Shown in pieces: positions 8,231-17,200 of a stretch of 64,000 bases of DNA (the first letter of the stretch is position 1; every line of letters starts with the position of its first letter). Source of the stretch: JADJNW01 sp964526645. GTDB lineage: Bacteria; Bacteroidota; Bacteroidia; Chitinophagales; Saprospiraceae. A model generated the notes under the pieces. That model ran no database searches and was not told the origin of the DNA. It worked only from the letters and a program-made list of their open reading frames with translations. The position numbers were made by a program, and so were the translations under genes. The stretch lies in NCBI GenBank assembly GCA_964526645.1, contig CAZGJN010000003.1, positions 1 through 64,000 on the forward strand. The letters are read 5' to 3'.

Positions 8231-9160
8231 TCAATTCAGCCTGGCAAAGCCAAACGGGACGTTAAAGGGTTCGCAATAAATCACTACAAAATCAAAATCA
8301 TTAATTTTTACAGCAGAAGGTACATCGTAAGTTTGAGCGCCAGAGGTACTTTTCAAATTGCCCAGTTTGACACTGTTGGCGGCTGTTAATACCACTGGTG
8401 CGTTTTTGGCTAAGTAAACCCGCAAACCCGGACCAGAAGAGCTTTTAAAAGTACTATTAAATGCGAGTTTCAGTGCTTCTCCTTCTTGTTGTAGGGTAGC
8501 GACACCACTTACAGTATAGGTCATATTCCCCTGGAAATTGCCGGTGCGGGAGGTACTTTGCGGAGCAGTCACTTCTATTTGCAAAGGCAGGCTTTTGATA
8601 CCGTCCACCGAAGCTGTAATCTGAGCAGTGCCCACTGCGTTGGCAGTTGCCAAGCCATTGGCATTGATACTCAAAACGCTTGTATTGGAAGAACTCCAAC
8701 TCACTGTTTTTCCTTGCAATTCCTCATTGGCGCTATTAAACGCTTTTGCAGCGCATTGCAGCGTACTTCCTACCAGGAGGGTGCTTTGCGGCGCAATAAC
8801 TTGCACAGCAGCCACAGCGTTGGGGTTGCCGGTCACCGTGATGAGCGAGGAGTCTGCTAAGCCGGAAGGCGCATTGACCACAATCCAGGCTTGCCCTACA
8901 GCCAAAGCTGCCACTATCCCGCCTGTATTGATCGTAGCAATTTGTGGCGCCGAACTTCTCCACTGCAGCAAGCTGGAGCGATCCACGCCCTGTTCGTCAA
9001 TGTATGTTGCCTCCAGTGTAGCGTTTTGTGCTACATTCAAACTTAGACTTTTCGGCGAAATTTCTATTTTGGGTTCGAGTATTTCAGGGATAATTTCCGT
9101 CTCGATGCAGGCAGTGAGCGATAGCATCAGTAAACTTGCGATGGTTTTAATTTTCTTCAT
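8231..9160 (-). CDS. Lipoprotein with two Big2 Ig-like domains and a DM13 domain
   Basis: A 309-residue predicted lipoprotein (MKKIKTIASLLMLSLTAC, lipobox LTAC, Cys18). Residues about 34-110 and 120-198 are two bacterial Ig-like group 2 domains, each with a W-R/S-S-S-x-P/T core followed by I-x-G-x-V/L-A-x-A-x-G-x-A. Residues about 207-309 match the DM13 domain: GNFQGNMTYTVSG, SSGPGLRVYLAKN, and the ending FDFVVIYCEPFNVPFGFA with the near-invariant cysteine. DM13 has been proposed to be redox-active, related to DOMON/cytochrome-associated folds. It is first in a two-gene unit with the outer-membrane barrel. Confidence 0.8.
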   Translation of the reverse strand: MKKIKTIASLLMLSLTACIETEIIPEILEPKIEISPKSLSLNVAQNATLEATYIDEQGVDRSSLLQWRSSAPQIATINTGGIVAALAVGQAWIVVNAPSGLADSSLITVTGNPNAVAAVQVIAPQSTLLVGSTLQCAAKAFNSANEELQGKTVSWSSSNTSVLSINANGLATANAVGTAQITASVDGIKSLPLQIEVTAPQSTSRTGNFQGNMTYTVSGVATLQQEGEALKLAFNSTFKSSSGPGLRVYLAKNAPVVLTAANSVKLGNLKSTSGAQTYDVPSAVKINDFDFVVIYCEPFNVPFGFARLN

Positions 9161-9269
9161 ACTTTTCTATTAAATTAATTTTGATGCAAAAATGCTCGTA
9201 TTTGCCCTTCCAGATCGTCTTAGCCAAGACATTTGAGAATACCTTCCTGCTAATCAGAAAATTGTCGGA

Positions 9270-10925
9270 TTACTTACTTTTTGTCTGGATGTAAAATAAT
9301 TCCGTCGGCACCCTGAATTCTTTAGCTGTCAATCCTTTCAAGTGCACGGTCTTCCATTGTGTGGTGGGGTAGATCAGCTCATAAGCATCGGCTTTGCCGG
9401 CGAGCACAGGCATATCAAAACCTGCTACGGAGGCTTCCCATTTAAAGCTCATTTCCAGTCCGGTATCGGTATTTTTCAATTCGTATAATAAAGTTGGAAC
9501 CTGAGGGTATTGTAAGTATTGCTCAAAAAAAGCGGTATAATTTCTGCCGGTAGCCTCATTCACGTATTGGATAAAATCCTCGGTGCGGATGTTGGAAATC
9601 TTGTGTTTGTTGTAAAACCCCTTAAGCAAAGCAAAAAACTGCTCATCGTTTTGTATCGTGCTGCGCAAGGTGTGCAATATCCAAGCACCTTTGTAGTAGT
9701 GGTCGCTACTTTCCCAATCATCCCAATTCACATCCTTTGGGCCCAGGATCGGTTCCTGGTTGTAGATATATTGCCGTTGGCTCATCAGATAATCTACTGC
9801 CTGCTTGTAGCCGTAGGTGTATTCTACATAAAGCGCCTCCATATAGGTCGTAAAAGATTCATGAATCCACATCTCTGCTATATCGTTGCAACTAATGCTG
9901 TTGCCAAAATATTCATGCCCTGTTTCGTGTACGATGATGTAATCCCAATCTTGCCCCTTTGGTACCATGCCGCCCAAGTAGCCCCGCATGTATTTGTTGC
10001 CGTATGCGATGGCGCTCTGGTGTTCCATGCCGAGGTAGGGGGTTTCCACCAGTGCAAAACCATCTTTCCAGAAAGGGTATTTGTCGAAATAATGCTCATA
10101 GCAAGCCAATACCTGTTCCACCTGCTTAAAATGCTCTTTTGCTTTGCGGATGTTGGAGGGGATGACATAATAGTCCAAGGGTAATTTTTGTCCGTCTTTT
10201 GCGGTGTAAACAGATGAGAAATAAGCGTATTTGGCAATATTGACAGACACATTGTAGTTGTTGATTGGATAAGAAACAAACCAATCGTAGCGCGTATATT
10301 CACCGATGCGATAAGTGCCACGCAGGTTGCCATTGGCTACGCAAGTCAAGCCATTAGGCACTTCCACACGGATGGACATGCTGTCGGGCTCATCGCTCAG
10401 ATGGTCTTTGCAGGGCCACCAAAGGCTGGCACCGTCGCCTTCACAAGCCACCCCGACCCAGGGATTGCCTTTGTTGTCCGTTGCCCACACGAAGCCACCA
10501 TCCCAGGGCGGATTTTGCGCAGTGTTGGGCGCACCCTGGTAATAAACTCGGAAATTGCCTTGTGTTCCACTCCTTTGTTTTGGAAAGGTAACAAACACGG
10601 CGTTTTCTACCCTTTCAAACTTCAGTTCCTTATTTTGAAATACGATGCGATCCAATTGCATATTGGCAAACAAATCAATCTGAAGGCGATTAAAGTCACT
10701 TTTGGCTTTATAAAAAATATCCACATAGCCGCTCAGGTAGCGCTTGTCCACATCCACCTTCACGCTCAGGTCATAAAAAGTGACATCATAGCAGCTGCGC
10801 TCCGGGCGTAGCATCCCGCGCAAGGTGTCTGCTTGGGTGAAAGTGTAAGTTTTGTAAAAATCTTTTTGGGCGGCAAGCATTGATAAAAAGCAACATGCTA
10901 CAGCCAGGGTGATCATTTTTTTCAT
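9270..10925 (-). CDS. M1 family zinc aminopeptidase
   Basis: A 551-residue exported metallopeptidase. The start at 10925 gives a signal peptide (MKKMITLAVACCFLSMLAA); a longer frame to 10988 overlaps a probable promoter. The N-terminal beta-domain (about 30-210) is followed by the thermolysin-like domain with a GMEH version of the GxMEN aminopeptidase motif (about 295-300), the zinc site HETGH at 333-337 and the third ligand Glu356 in WIHESF, spaced exactly as in M1 enzymes. The protein ends soon after the catalytic helical domain, so it is a short M1 variant without the large C-terminal domain. It probably trims peptides in the periplasm or outside the cell. No sorting domain is seen. Confidence 0.9.
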   Translation of the reverse strand: MKKMITLAVACCFLSMLAAQKDFYKTYTFTQADTLRGMLRPERSCYDVTFYDLSVKVDVDKRYLSGYVDIFYKAKSDFNRLQIDLFANMQLDRIVFQNKELKFERVENAVFVTFPKQRSGTQGNFRVYYQGAPNTAQNPPWDGGFVWATDNKGNPWVGVACEGDGASLWWPCKDHLSDEPDSMSIRVEVPNGLTCVANGNLRGTYRIGEYTRYDWFVSYPINNYNVSVNIAKYAYFSSVYTAKDGQKLPLDYYVIPSNIRKAKEHFKQVEQVLACYEHYFDKYPFWKDGFALVETPYLGMEHQSAIAYGNKYMRGYLGGMVPKGQDWDYIIVHETGHEYFGNSISCNDIAEMWIHESFTTYMEALYVEYTYGYKQAVDYLMSQRQYIYNQEPILGPKDVNWDDWESSDHYYKGAWILHTLRSTIQNDEQFFALLKGFYNKHKISNIRTEDFIQYVNEATGRNYTAFFEQYLQYPQVPTLLYELKNTDTGLEMSFKWEASVAGFDMPVLAGKADAYELIYPTTQWKTVHLKGLTAKEFRVPTELFYIQTKSK

Positions 10926-10945
10926 AAAACAAATTTTCTGAATGG

Positions 10946-10963
10946 AGAATACCGCTAAGATAA
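10946..10963 (-). promoter_or_regulatory. Promoter-like 18-mer shared with the next gene upstream
   Basis: On the minus strand it reads TTATCTTAGCGGTATTCT, 20 bases before the M1 peptidase start. The same sequence with one change lies just before the start at 13755. It contains TATCTTAG, a near match to the -7 box TAnnTTTG. Confidence 0.45.
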
Positions 10964-11055
10964 AAAATAAGAAACGGGAAATGGGCAAGTTTAGATACTA
11001 TTTGGCAAGGGCTTTTTTCATTCAGTAGTAGGCACAGCACAGCGGATGAATTTTT

Positions 11056-13755
11056 TTACCGCATCAGCATGGTTTGTCCTTTGCGCAAGGTTTCGCTTCC
11101 ATCAATCAAGGTAAGGCGAGCGAGGTAGGTAAACACCCCTGGATTAGAAAGCCTGCCCCGAACTGTTCCATCCCAGCCGTACTGTTCGTCATTGATCGGA
11201 AAATCTCGCTGTTCAAAAACGAGGTTACCCCATCGGTCAAATACTTGGAAAGACCGCACTTGCTGCACCTGTTGCGGATTAGCGAAGATGGTGAACCGGT
11301 CGTTTATCAAATTGCCAGTAGGCGAAAAAGCATCAGGAATAAAAACGTCCACTTCCTTGTTCACTTTTATCTGAATGCTCGCTTCGCCCGTACACCCGAA
11401 GATGTCCGTGAGGCGAATGGTATATTGCTGATCGGTGTAAGCCTGGGCTTGAGGCACCAGGCAATCCAGGCAACTCAGGTAGGTATTGGGCAGCCAGCGG
11501 ATGTTGGCGATTAGTGCTTCCGGGAGGTTGAGTTTGGGTTGGATGGCATACACACTTCCTATTTTTACTTCCATAGTTGCAGGGAGTTCCACCATCTTGT
11601 CGTACACAGGCGGCATACTGAGGGTTTGTTCCAGATAACAACCATTCGCATCCATCACGGTGAGCGCGTACGTTTCACCTGGCAAGAGCCGCTCGAAAAT
11701 GCTTTCTTTTTCAAAAAAAATGCCATCCACGGAGTATTGGTAGGGCGGTGTACCTCCTTTTGCAGAGAACTGAAAATCCGGATCAGTCAAATCTTCGCAA
11801 GTAAAAACGACCGCTTGCAGGGCTTGAGGTGCCTGTACTTCAATATCAAAACTGCCGGTACAACCCTCTGCATCAGTGACGCTCAGGGTGTAAATCCCTT
11901 CCGAAAGCCCCTGTAGTGCAGGATTCTCCAAGGAACTGTGCGCCCATCGGTAGCGATAAGGTGGTAAGCCGCCATAAGCTTGCACGTTAATGCTGCCGTC
12001 ATTTCCATCAGAACAAGAAACGTGTTGCACGGTTGGTTCAATATTGACATCGGTTAGCACCAATTCGCCAAAGCCCCGGCTTGTGCCTTCGCAATTGCGA
12101 TCATTTATCTTACCGATGCTGTAAACGCCCTGCTGTGTGACAGGGAACGAAAACTGGTTTGGTAAAATATTTTCAAAAGTGCCTTGCGCCATGCCATTGA
12201 TAAGGTAAGAAAAACGCCAAGGTGGTGTGCCCGTGAATACCACTTCCAGGTAAGCCGTGTCACCGCTGCAAATTTCGGCATACCCGCTCAGGGTCGCCAT
12301 CGGCGCTTCTACCAGGCTGATGCGAGCGGTATCAGAGGCGGTATTCCCGCATCGGTCAGTGACGGTAATGCTATAAGTGGAGGCCGCTGCTGCGCTGATG
12401 GAGAGCGATTCCGTAAGCGCGCCATTGCTCCATCGGTAGCGATAGGGTGGCGTCCCTCCAGTGATGATTGGTTTTAGCAAGGCAGAGGCATTTTTGCAAA
12501 CATCGGTGCTGAGTAATTCGATTTGCACGCCGGGGGCATCTTGCACCTGTAGGGTTGCGGTGCCAATGTAGCAAGCACAGGGAATGTCCAGCTCAATGGT
12601 CAAATGCTTGGGTGGCTCCGCAATACCATCATTCAGGAAATGAACGGGCAACTTGACCAATTGCTCCCGCGGAGGAATGGTGATCGCGCGAGGGAGTCTT
12701 TCAAAATCAATCGTTTCAACAGCGGTGCTGGAAGGCGCTATTTTAAAATTGACAGTCAATGCTTTATCAATATTTTCTGTTTCACTGCGTTCAAAGACGA
12801 AGAAGGCATCTGAACAACCCTCCAAAGCTATATTTTCATTGGTATTAGTAACCTTAGGGCTTATCGCTACGGTGCCGCCTATATTGAAACTTTCAGCTTC
12901 CAGAAAAACAGCAGAATCATAGTACTTGTCTGCTACATCCGATACGACCAGCCGGATATGGTAGGTTTGGCAGGGAATTAATTGCAGGGAAGCGGTAAGC
13001 TGGCGTGTAAAGCCATCATATTCAATGAGTTGCCAATACGGTGAATTTGCCAATGGCGCAATGCCGCATTCCTGAGCATCGCGTGCCAGTTCGTTGCGCA
13101 CGAAATAGGGGCTGTTGTAAGTATGATTTACCGAGTTGATTGCTACATAATCCGCTGTACCAGGGATCAGTGCTACATTTTTGGCATTATTAATAAATGT
13201 GCCATTGATGCCAGGTCCACTTATAAAAAAGCCAAATACATCATTATACACGCTGCCAACAAACTCGCAATATTCTTCGGAAGCAAAGACATAGCGAAAT
13301 TGTACAAAAGAATCCAAGGGCACGAAGTCAAATTCTAAGCCTACCGCATCAAACATCCGGTTGGCAGCCAGCATCTCCAGGTCGGGATCACCAGCAGGGT
13401 CATTAAAATTACCACTCATATCGGTGTTGGTATTCGGTCCCTCTGCGTTGCTGATCGGTCCTGTGGAGAGGATAATCCCTCTTTCCATCCCAATGATGCT
13501 ACTGCCTTGCTCAAAGTATCCAATGCCATTGATGTTGCCGATTGCCCGAACATTGGAGATGTTTTCGCAAGTGCCTTTTGCAAAAATATCTTTCACAAGG
13601 GCTTCCACGCTGTATTCTCGGCTGGTTTTGATGCCGGATTGAGGGGGGAAAAGCGGTGATGAGGGCTTTAAAAAGTCAAAAGACTGTATTGCGATCCATC
13701 CTAATGAGAGGATTATCGTACAAAACGCAAAGTATTGCAACAAGATAAATCGCAT
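11056..13755 (-). CDS. Choice-of-anchor L protein with SprB-like repeats and T9SS type B sorting domain
   Basis: An 899-residue surface or secreted protein. It has an N-terminal signal/anchor helix (about 5-25) and a choice-of-anchor L domain (about 45-290; GNINGIGYFEQGSS, GIILSTGP, FVFASEEY-like FRYVFASEEYCEFVGS, NDVFGFFISGPGI). Next comes a Calx-beta-like segment (about 315-405), then at least three SprB-type repeats, each with PPYRYRWS/AHS and Y-S/T-I/L-S/T-VTD. The C-terminus (about 805-899) is a type B T9SS/gliding domain: IPDAFSPTGNLINDRFTI, VFDRWGNLVFE, W-DG. It should cross the outer membrane by the type IX system and act in adhesion or gliding. The neighbours are other exported proteins. 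Confidence 0.88.
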   Translation of the reverse strand: MRFILLQYFAFCTIILSLGWIAIQSFDFLKPSSPLFPPQSGIKTSREYSVEALVKDIFAKGTCENISNVRAIGNINGIGYFEQGSSIIGMERGIILSTGPISNAEGPNTNTDMSGNFNDPAGDPDLEMLAANRMFDAVGLEFDFVPLDSFVQFRYVFASEEYCEFVGSVYNDVFGFFISGPGINGTFINNAKNVALIPGTADYVAINSVNHTYNSPYFVRNELARDAQECGIAPLANSPYWQLIEYDGFTRQLTASLQLIPCQTYHIRLVVSDVADKYYDSAVFLEAESFNIGGTVAISPKVTNTNENIALEGCSDAFFVFERSETENIDKALTVNFKIAPSSTAVETIDFERLPRAITIPPREQLVKLPVHFLNDGIAEPPKHLTIELDIPCACYIGTATLQVQDAPGVQIELLSTDVCKNASALLKPIITGGTPPYRYRWSNGALTESLSISAAAASTYSITVTDRCGNTASDTARISLVEAPMATLSGYAEICSGDTAYLEVVFTGTPPWRFSYLINGMAQGTFENILPNQFSFPVTQQGVYSIGKINDRNCEGTSRGFGELVLTDVNIEPTVQHVSCSDGNDGSINVQAYGGLPPYRYRWAHSSLENPALQGLSEGIYTLSVTDAEGCTGSFDIEVQAPQALQAVVFTCEDLTDPDFQFSAKGGTPPYQYSVDGIFFEKESIFERLLPGETYALTVMDANGCYLEQTLSMPPVYDKMVELPATMEVKIGSVYAIQPKLNLPEALIANIRWLPNTYLSCLDCLVPQAQAYTDQQYTIRLTDIFGCTGEASIQIKVNKEVDVFIPDAFSPTGNLINDRFTIFANPQQVQQVRSFQVFDRWGNLVFEQRDFPINDEQYGWDGTVRGRLSNPGVFTYLARLTLIDGSETLRKGQTMLMR

Positions 13756-13757
13756 AT

Positions 13758-13775
13758 AGAATACCGTTAAGATAA
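13758..13775 (-). promoter_or_regulatory. Second copy of the promoter-like 18-mer
   Basis: On the minus strand it reads TTATCTTAACGGTATTCT, 17 of 18 identical to 10946-10963, and ends two bases before the ATG at 13755. If its TATCTTAA is the -7 box, the transcript has a very short leader. Confidence 0.45.
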
Positions 13776-14233
13776 GCCGAAAGCACCGTAAGCCTTAAAT
13801 TTTTTGTTGCGTTTGCTACTATTCTGTATCGCGGGGGAGATTGTAGACCCAAAAATAACACTAAATCGGGATTATTGCTATAACAAGACAAAAATTCAGA
13901 AAAAGGGAATAATTTTTTTGGGGAGGCGCTGGTTGGGCTAAAATACTCATTATCAATTTATATTTAGATATTTTTTTGCGTTTAAAATTGATAACAAACG
14001 AAAAACGTATGGTATTTAAAATAAATTTTCCTTTAAGATTTTTTCCAAACGAAAAATTGTAATAACTTAGCTGTGGCTATTGCGCAATTGAGGTATCCAG
14101 CCTTAAATTGCACTTTATTCGGAGAGGCTTCCGTTTTTGCAACCAAAATATCCCCCACCACTGGTTCTTTTTTTTTACCTTTTCCATCGGCTCATGGAAG
14201 GGATTACTTTTATCAATTGAAAATCATTATCCT
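13776..14233 (+). promoter_or_regulatory. AT-rich control region before the 16-repeat gene
   Basis: This gap holds no convincing gene. It contains a perfect 10-bp inverted repeat, TTATCAATTT at 13950-13959 and AAATTGATAA at 13985-13994. It also has an 11-bp direct repeat, CAAACGAAAAA at 13995-14005 and 14046-14056, and a -7-like box TAACTTAG at 14063-14070. That box would give a leader of about 155 bases before the ATG at 14234. These are candidate operator and promoter elements; no function is proven. Confidence 0.35.
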
Positions 14234-17200
14234 ATGAAACTAATACATACAGTATTATTGATCGTTGTGGTTTTATGGAGCTACAACAACGCTTCGGCAC
14301 AATTACACCAAGAATGGTGCATTCAAAACGCCACTATTAGTTCGCTGAATGGTCAGACGGAATTGTATTATTGCGAGGGGGATAGCCTGGAGGATGTTTT
14401 TCGCTTCAAAGTCACCCCTTTTGCGCAGCCTTTTAAGTATATTGTTACGGATGAAAACAATATCATTTTAAGAATCAGCTCAAGCAATGCGATTAACCTC
14501 GATGGTTTAGGTGAAGGGCGATTGCGTATTCGCGCCTTTGCTTATCTGGGCTTCGTTACAGCAGAAGTAGGAGATGATGCGACTACCGATCAACTGGCTA
14601 CTATTTGTTATGCGCTCACCACTAATTTTATTCCGGTCAACGGTGTTGTACCTGATGGCGGCACAGTGTCCACGGCGGATGGTATGGCTTCCGTGTTCAC
14701 TTGTCCCAATGATGGCAATTCGGATGTGATTTCCTTTAGCACTACCAGTACGGATCCGCTGTATCGCTATATCATCACAGATGAGAACAATATCATCATC
14801 GCTATTGCGGATGGCAATACGTTTGACTTTGATGCCTTGAATGCCAGTAAAGTGAGGGTTTGGGGCGTATCCTATGTGGATAATATCACCGCTCAAGTGG
14901 GGGATAACATCACAACGGCTACCCTTGCCAACAGGTGCTTTGATTTGTCGGATAATTTTGTGGAAATAAATCGCTCCAAACCAGAAGGCGGAACGGTCTC
15001 CTTAACGAATGGCAACACGAGCGAAGTAATCTGCTCTGAACAATTGGAGGGGACTACCCTGAGTTTTATTAGCAAAACAAACGCTAATAATCCCTATGCT
15101 TTTATCGTAACGGATGAAAATGGCATTATTCTTCAAGTACTCAATGGCAACAGCGCCAGCTTTAGCGTCACCTCGCCTGGTATTTGCAGGGTGTATGGTA
15201 TTTCTTATACGGGTACGCTGACGGCCAAAGCCGGTGATAACATCAATACAGCGCCGCTTTCCAATGATTGTTTTGATCGCTCTGATAACTTTGTGGAAAT
15301 TATAAAAAGGGAAGTGAATGGCGGTAGCGTTAGTCTGGAAGATGGTTCTACAACAAAAGATATTTGTGTAGTGGAAGGGCAAACACCCTTGCTTCATTTT
15401 GTGAACACCTCCCAATCGGAAGGGGATAATTATCTCTACCTTGTGACCGACGAGAACAACCTGATCCTGGGAATTTTTACAGAAAATAGTATCAATTTTG
15501 CGCTGATAGATGTTTTGAAAGCCCGCGTTTGGGGCCTGTCTTACACGGGGATACTTTTGGCAAAGGTAGGCGATAATGCCGCTACTACTGTACTTTCCAG
15601 TGAATGTTACGATTTGTCAGATAATTTTGTCTTGATCAATCGCAAATCGGTAGATGGGGCATCTGTTTCGCTTGTTTCGGGCGCTACTTCGGGCGTTGCT
15701 TGTATCGGTGATGAAGCCCCCGACATTTTTTCTTTTGCTAATACGTCAACTTCTGTGCAAAGTTACATTTATCTTGTGACTGATACAAACAACGTGGTGG
15801 TAGGTTTTATCAATGGGCATCAATTTGATTTTGAAAGTATTGACTTGGCGGTCTTGCGGGTATGGGGTTTATCTTACAGCGGTATGCTCAGTGTTAGCAT
15901 TGGCGATGTGGCCACGGCAGGAGCACTTTCTGAAGATTGCTTCGATTTGTCCAGCAACTTTGTTACAATCACACGCAAGGAAATTGACGGCGGTGCGATC
16001 AGTTTGGCGGATAACACTACTTCCAAATTGGTTTGCCTTGGAGATGGCGTAGCAGATGTACTCAATTTTGTCACTACCTCTACTGCTGATGCTTCGTACA
16101 ACTTTATCCTGACCGATGGCAACGATGTCATCCTGGCTTTTATCACTGGTAATACTTTCGATTTTGAAACAGCGCCTGCTACACTTACCGGCACCTATCG
16201 GGTTTGGGGACTTTCTGCCACAGGTAGCCTCACCGCTCAAGTTGGGGATAAAATCACCGCAACAGCACTCGCCGATGAATGTTTTGAACTGGCTACCAAT
16301 TTTATCACCATCACACGCGCGGATGTGAATGGGGCGACGGTGAGCCTTACCAACGGCGATATGGCTGTAATAGCTTGCCTCGGCGATGAACAAATTGGTT
16401 CTTTGACCTTTACCAATACCTCTGGTTCTCCGGCTGCTTATGCTTATCTTATTACAAATGAAAATAATATCGTCGTTGCCATTTCAGAAAGCAATACTTT
16501 CAGCTTTGACAACCTGCCCTCCGGCAATTACAGGGTGTGGGGTTTGTCATATTCGGGTGCTTTACAAGCTCAGATAGGCGATAATGCTGCCACAGCGGAC
16601 TTATCAGACGAATGCTTTGACCTGTCGGATAATTTTATCTCGGTTACTCAAAAATTGGTGGATGGCGGCAAGGTAAGCTTGAGCAATGGCGATACGATTG
16701 TTGCCGTTTGCGGCAGCAGCGCTACGCCTGGTCCGATTGCTTTCGCGCGGCAAACAAATGCGACCGAAAGCTATGCTTTTGTCATCACCAACTTGGATAA
16801 CCGTGTTATTCTTGTTTTGAATGGCAATACCGTTGATTTTAATGCAGCTGCCCTGGGCGAATATCGGGTTTGGGGTATTTCTTACTCTGGTGATTTGTTG
16901 CTGGAAACCGGCGATGATGTGACCGCTGTTGTGCTCTCCAACGAATGCTATGATTTGTCTGATAATTTTGTACAATTAGTCCGGGAAGAAGTGAATGGTG
17001 GCATTCTTACCGCTACGAATGGCAGCAACGACCGCTTTGCCTGCCCAGGTAATGGCAAACCGGATTTAATTACTTTCAGTACGACGGGTTCTTCGAGCGG
17101 CGCATATACTTTCGTGGTGACCAACCAGGAGAATGTCATCCAGTTTTTTACGCAAGCGACGGCTATTGACTTCGATACGCTGCCAGAGGGTAATTACCGA

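Noticed and set aside
9519..10184. 221-codon plus-strand frame
   Set aside because: Antisense to the M1 peptidase zinc domain.
14108..14233. In-frame N-terminal extension of the 16-repeat protein
   Set aside because: It would bury the signal peptide that begins at 14234; better explained as leader.
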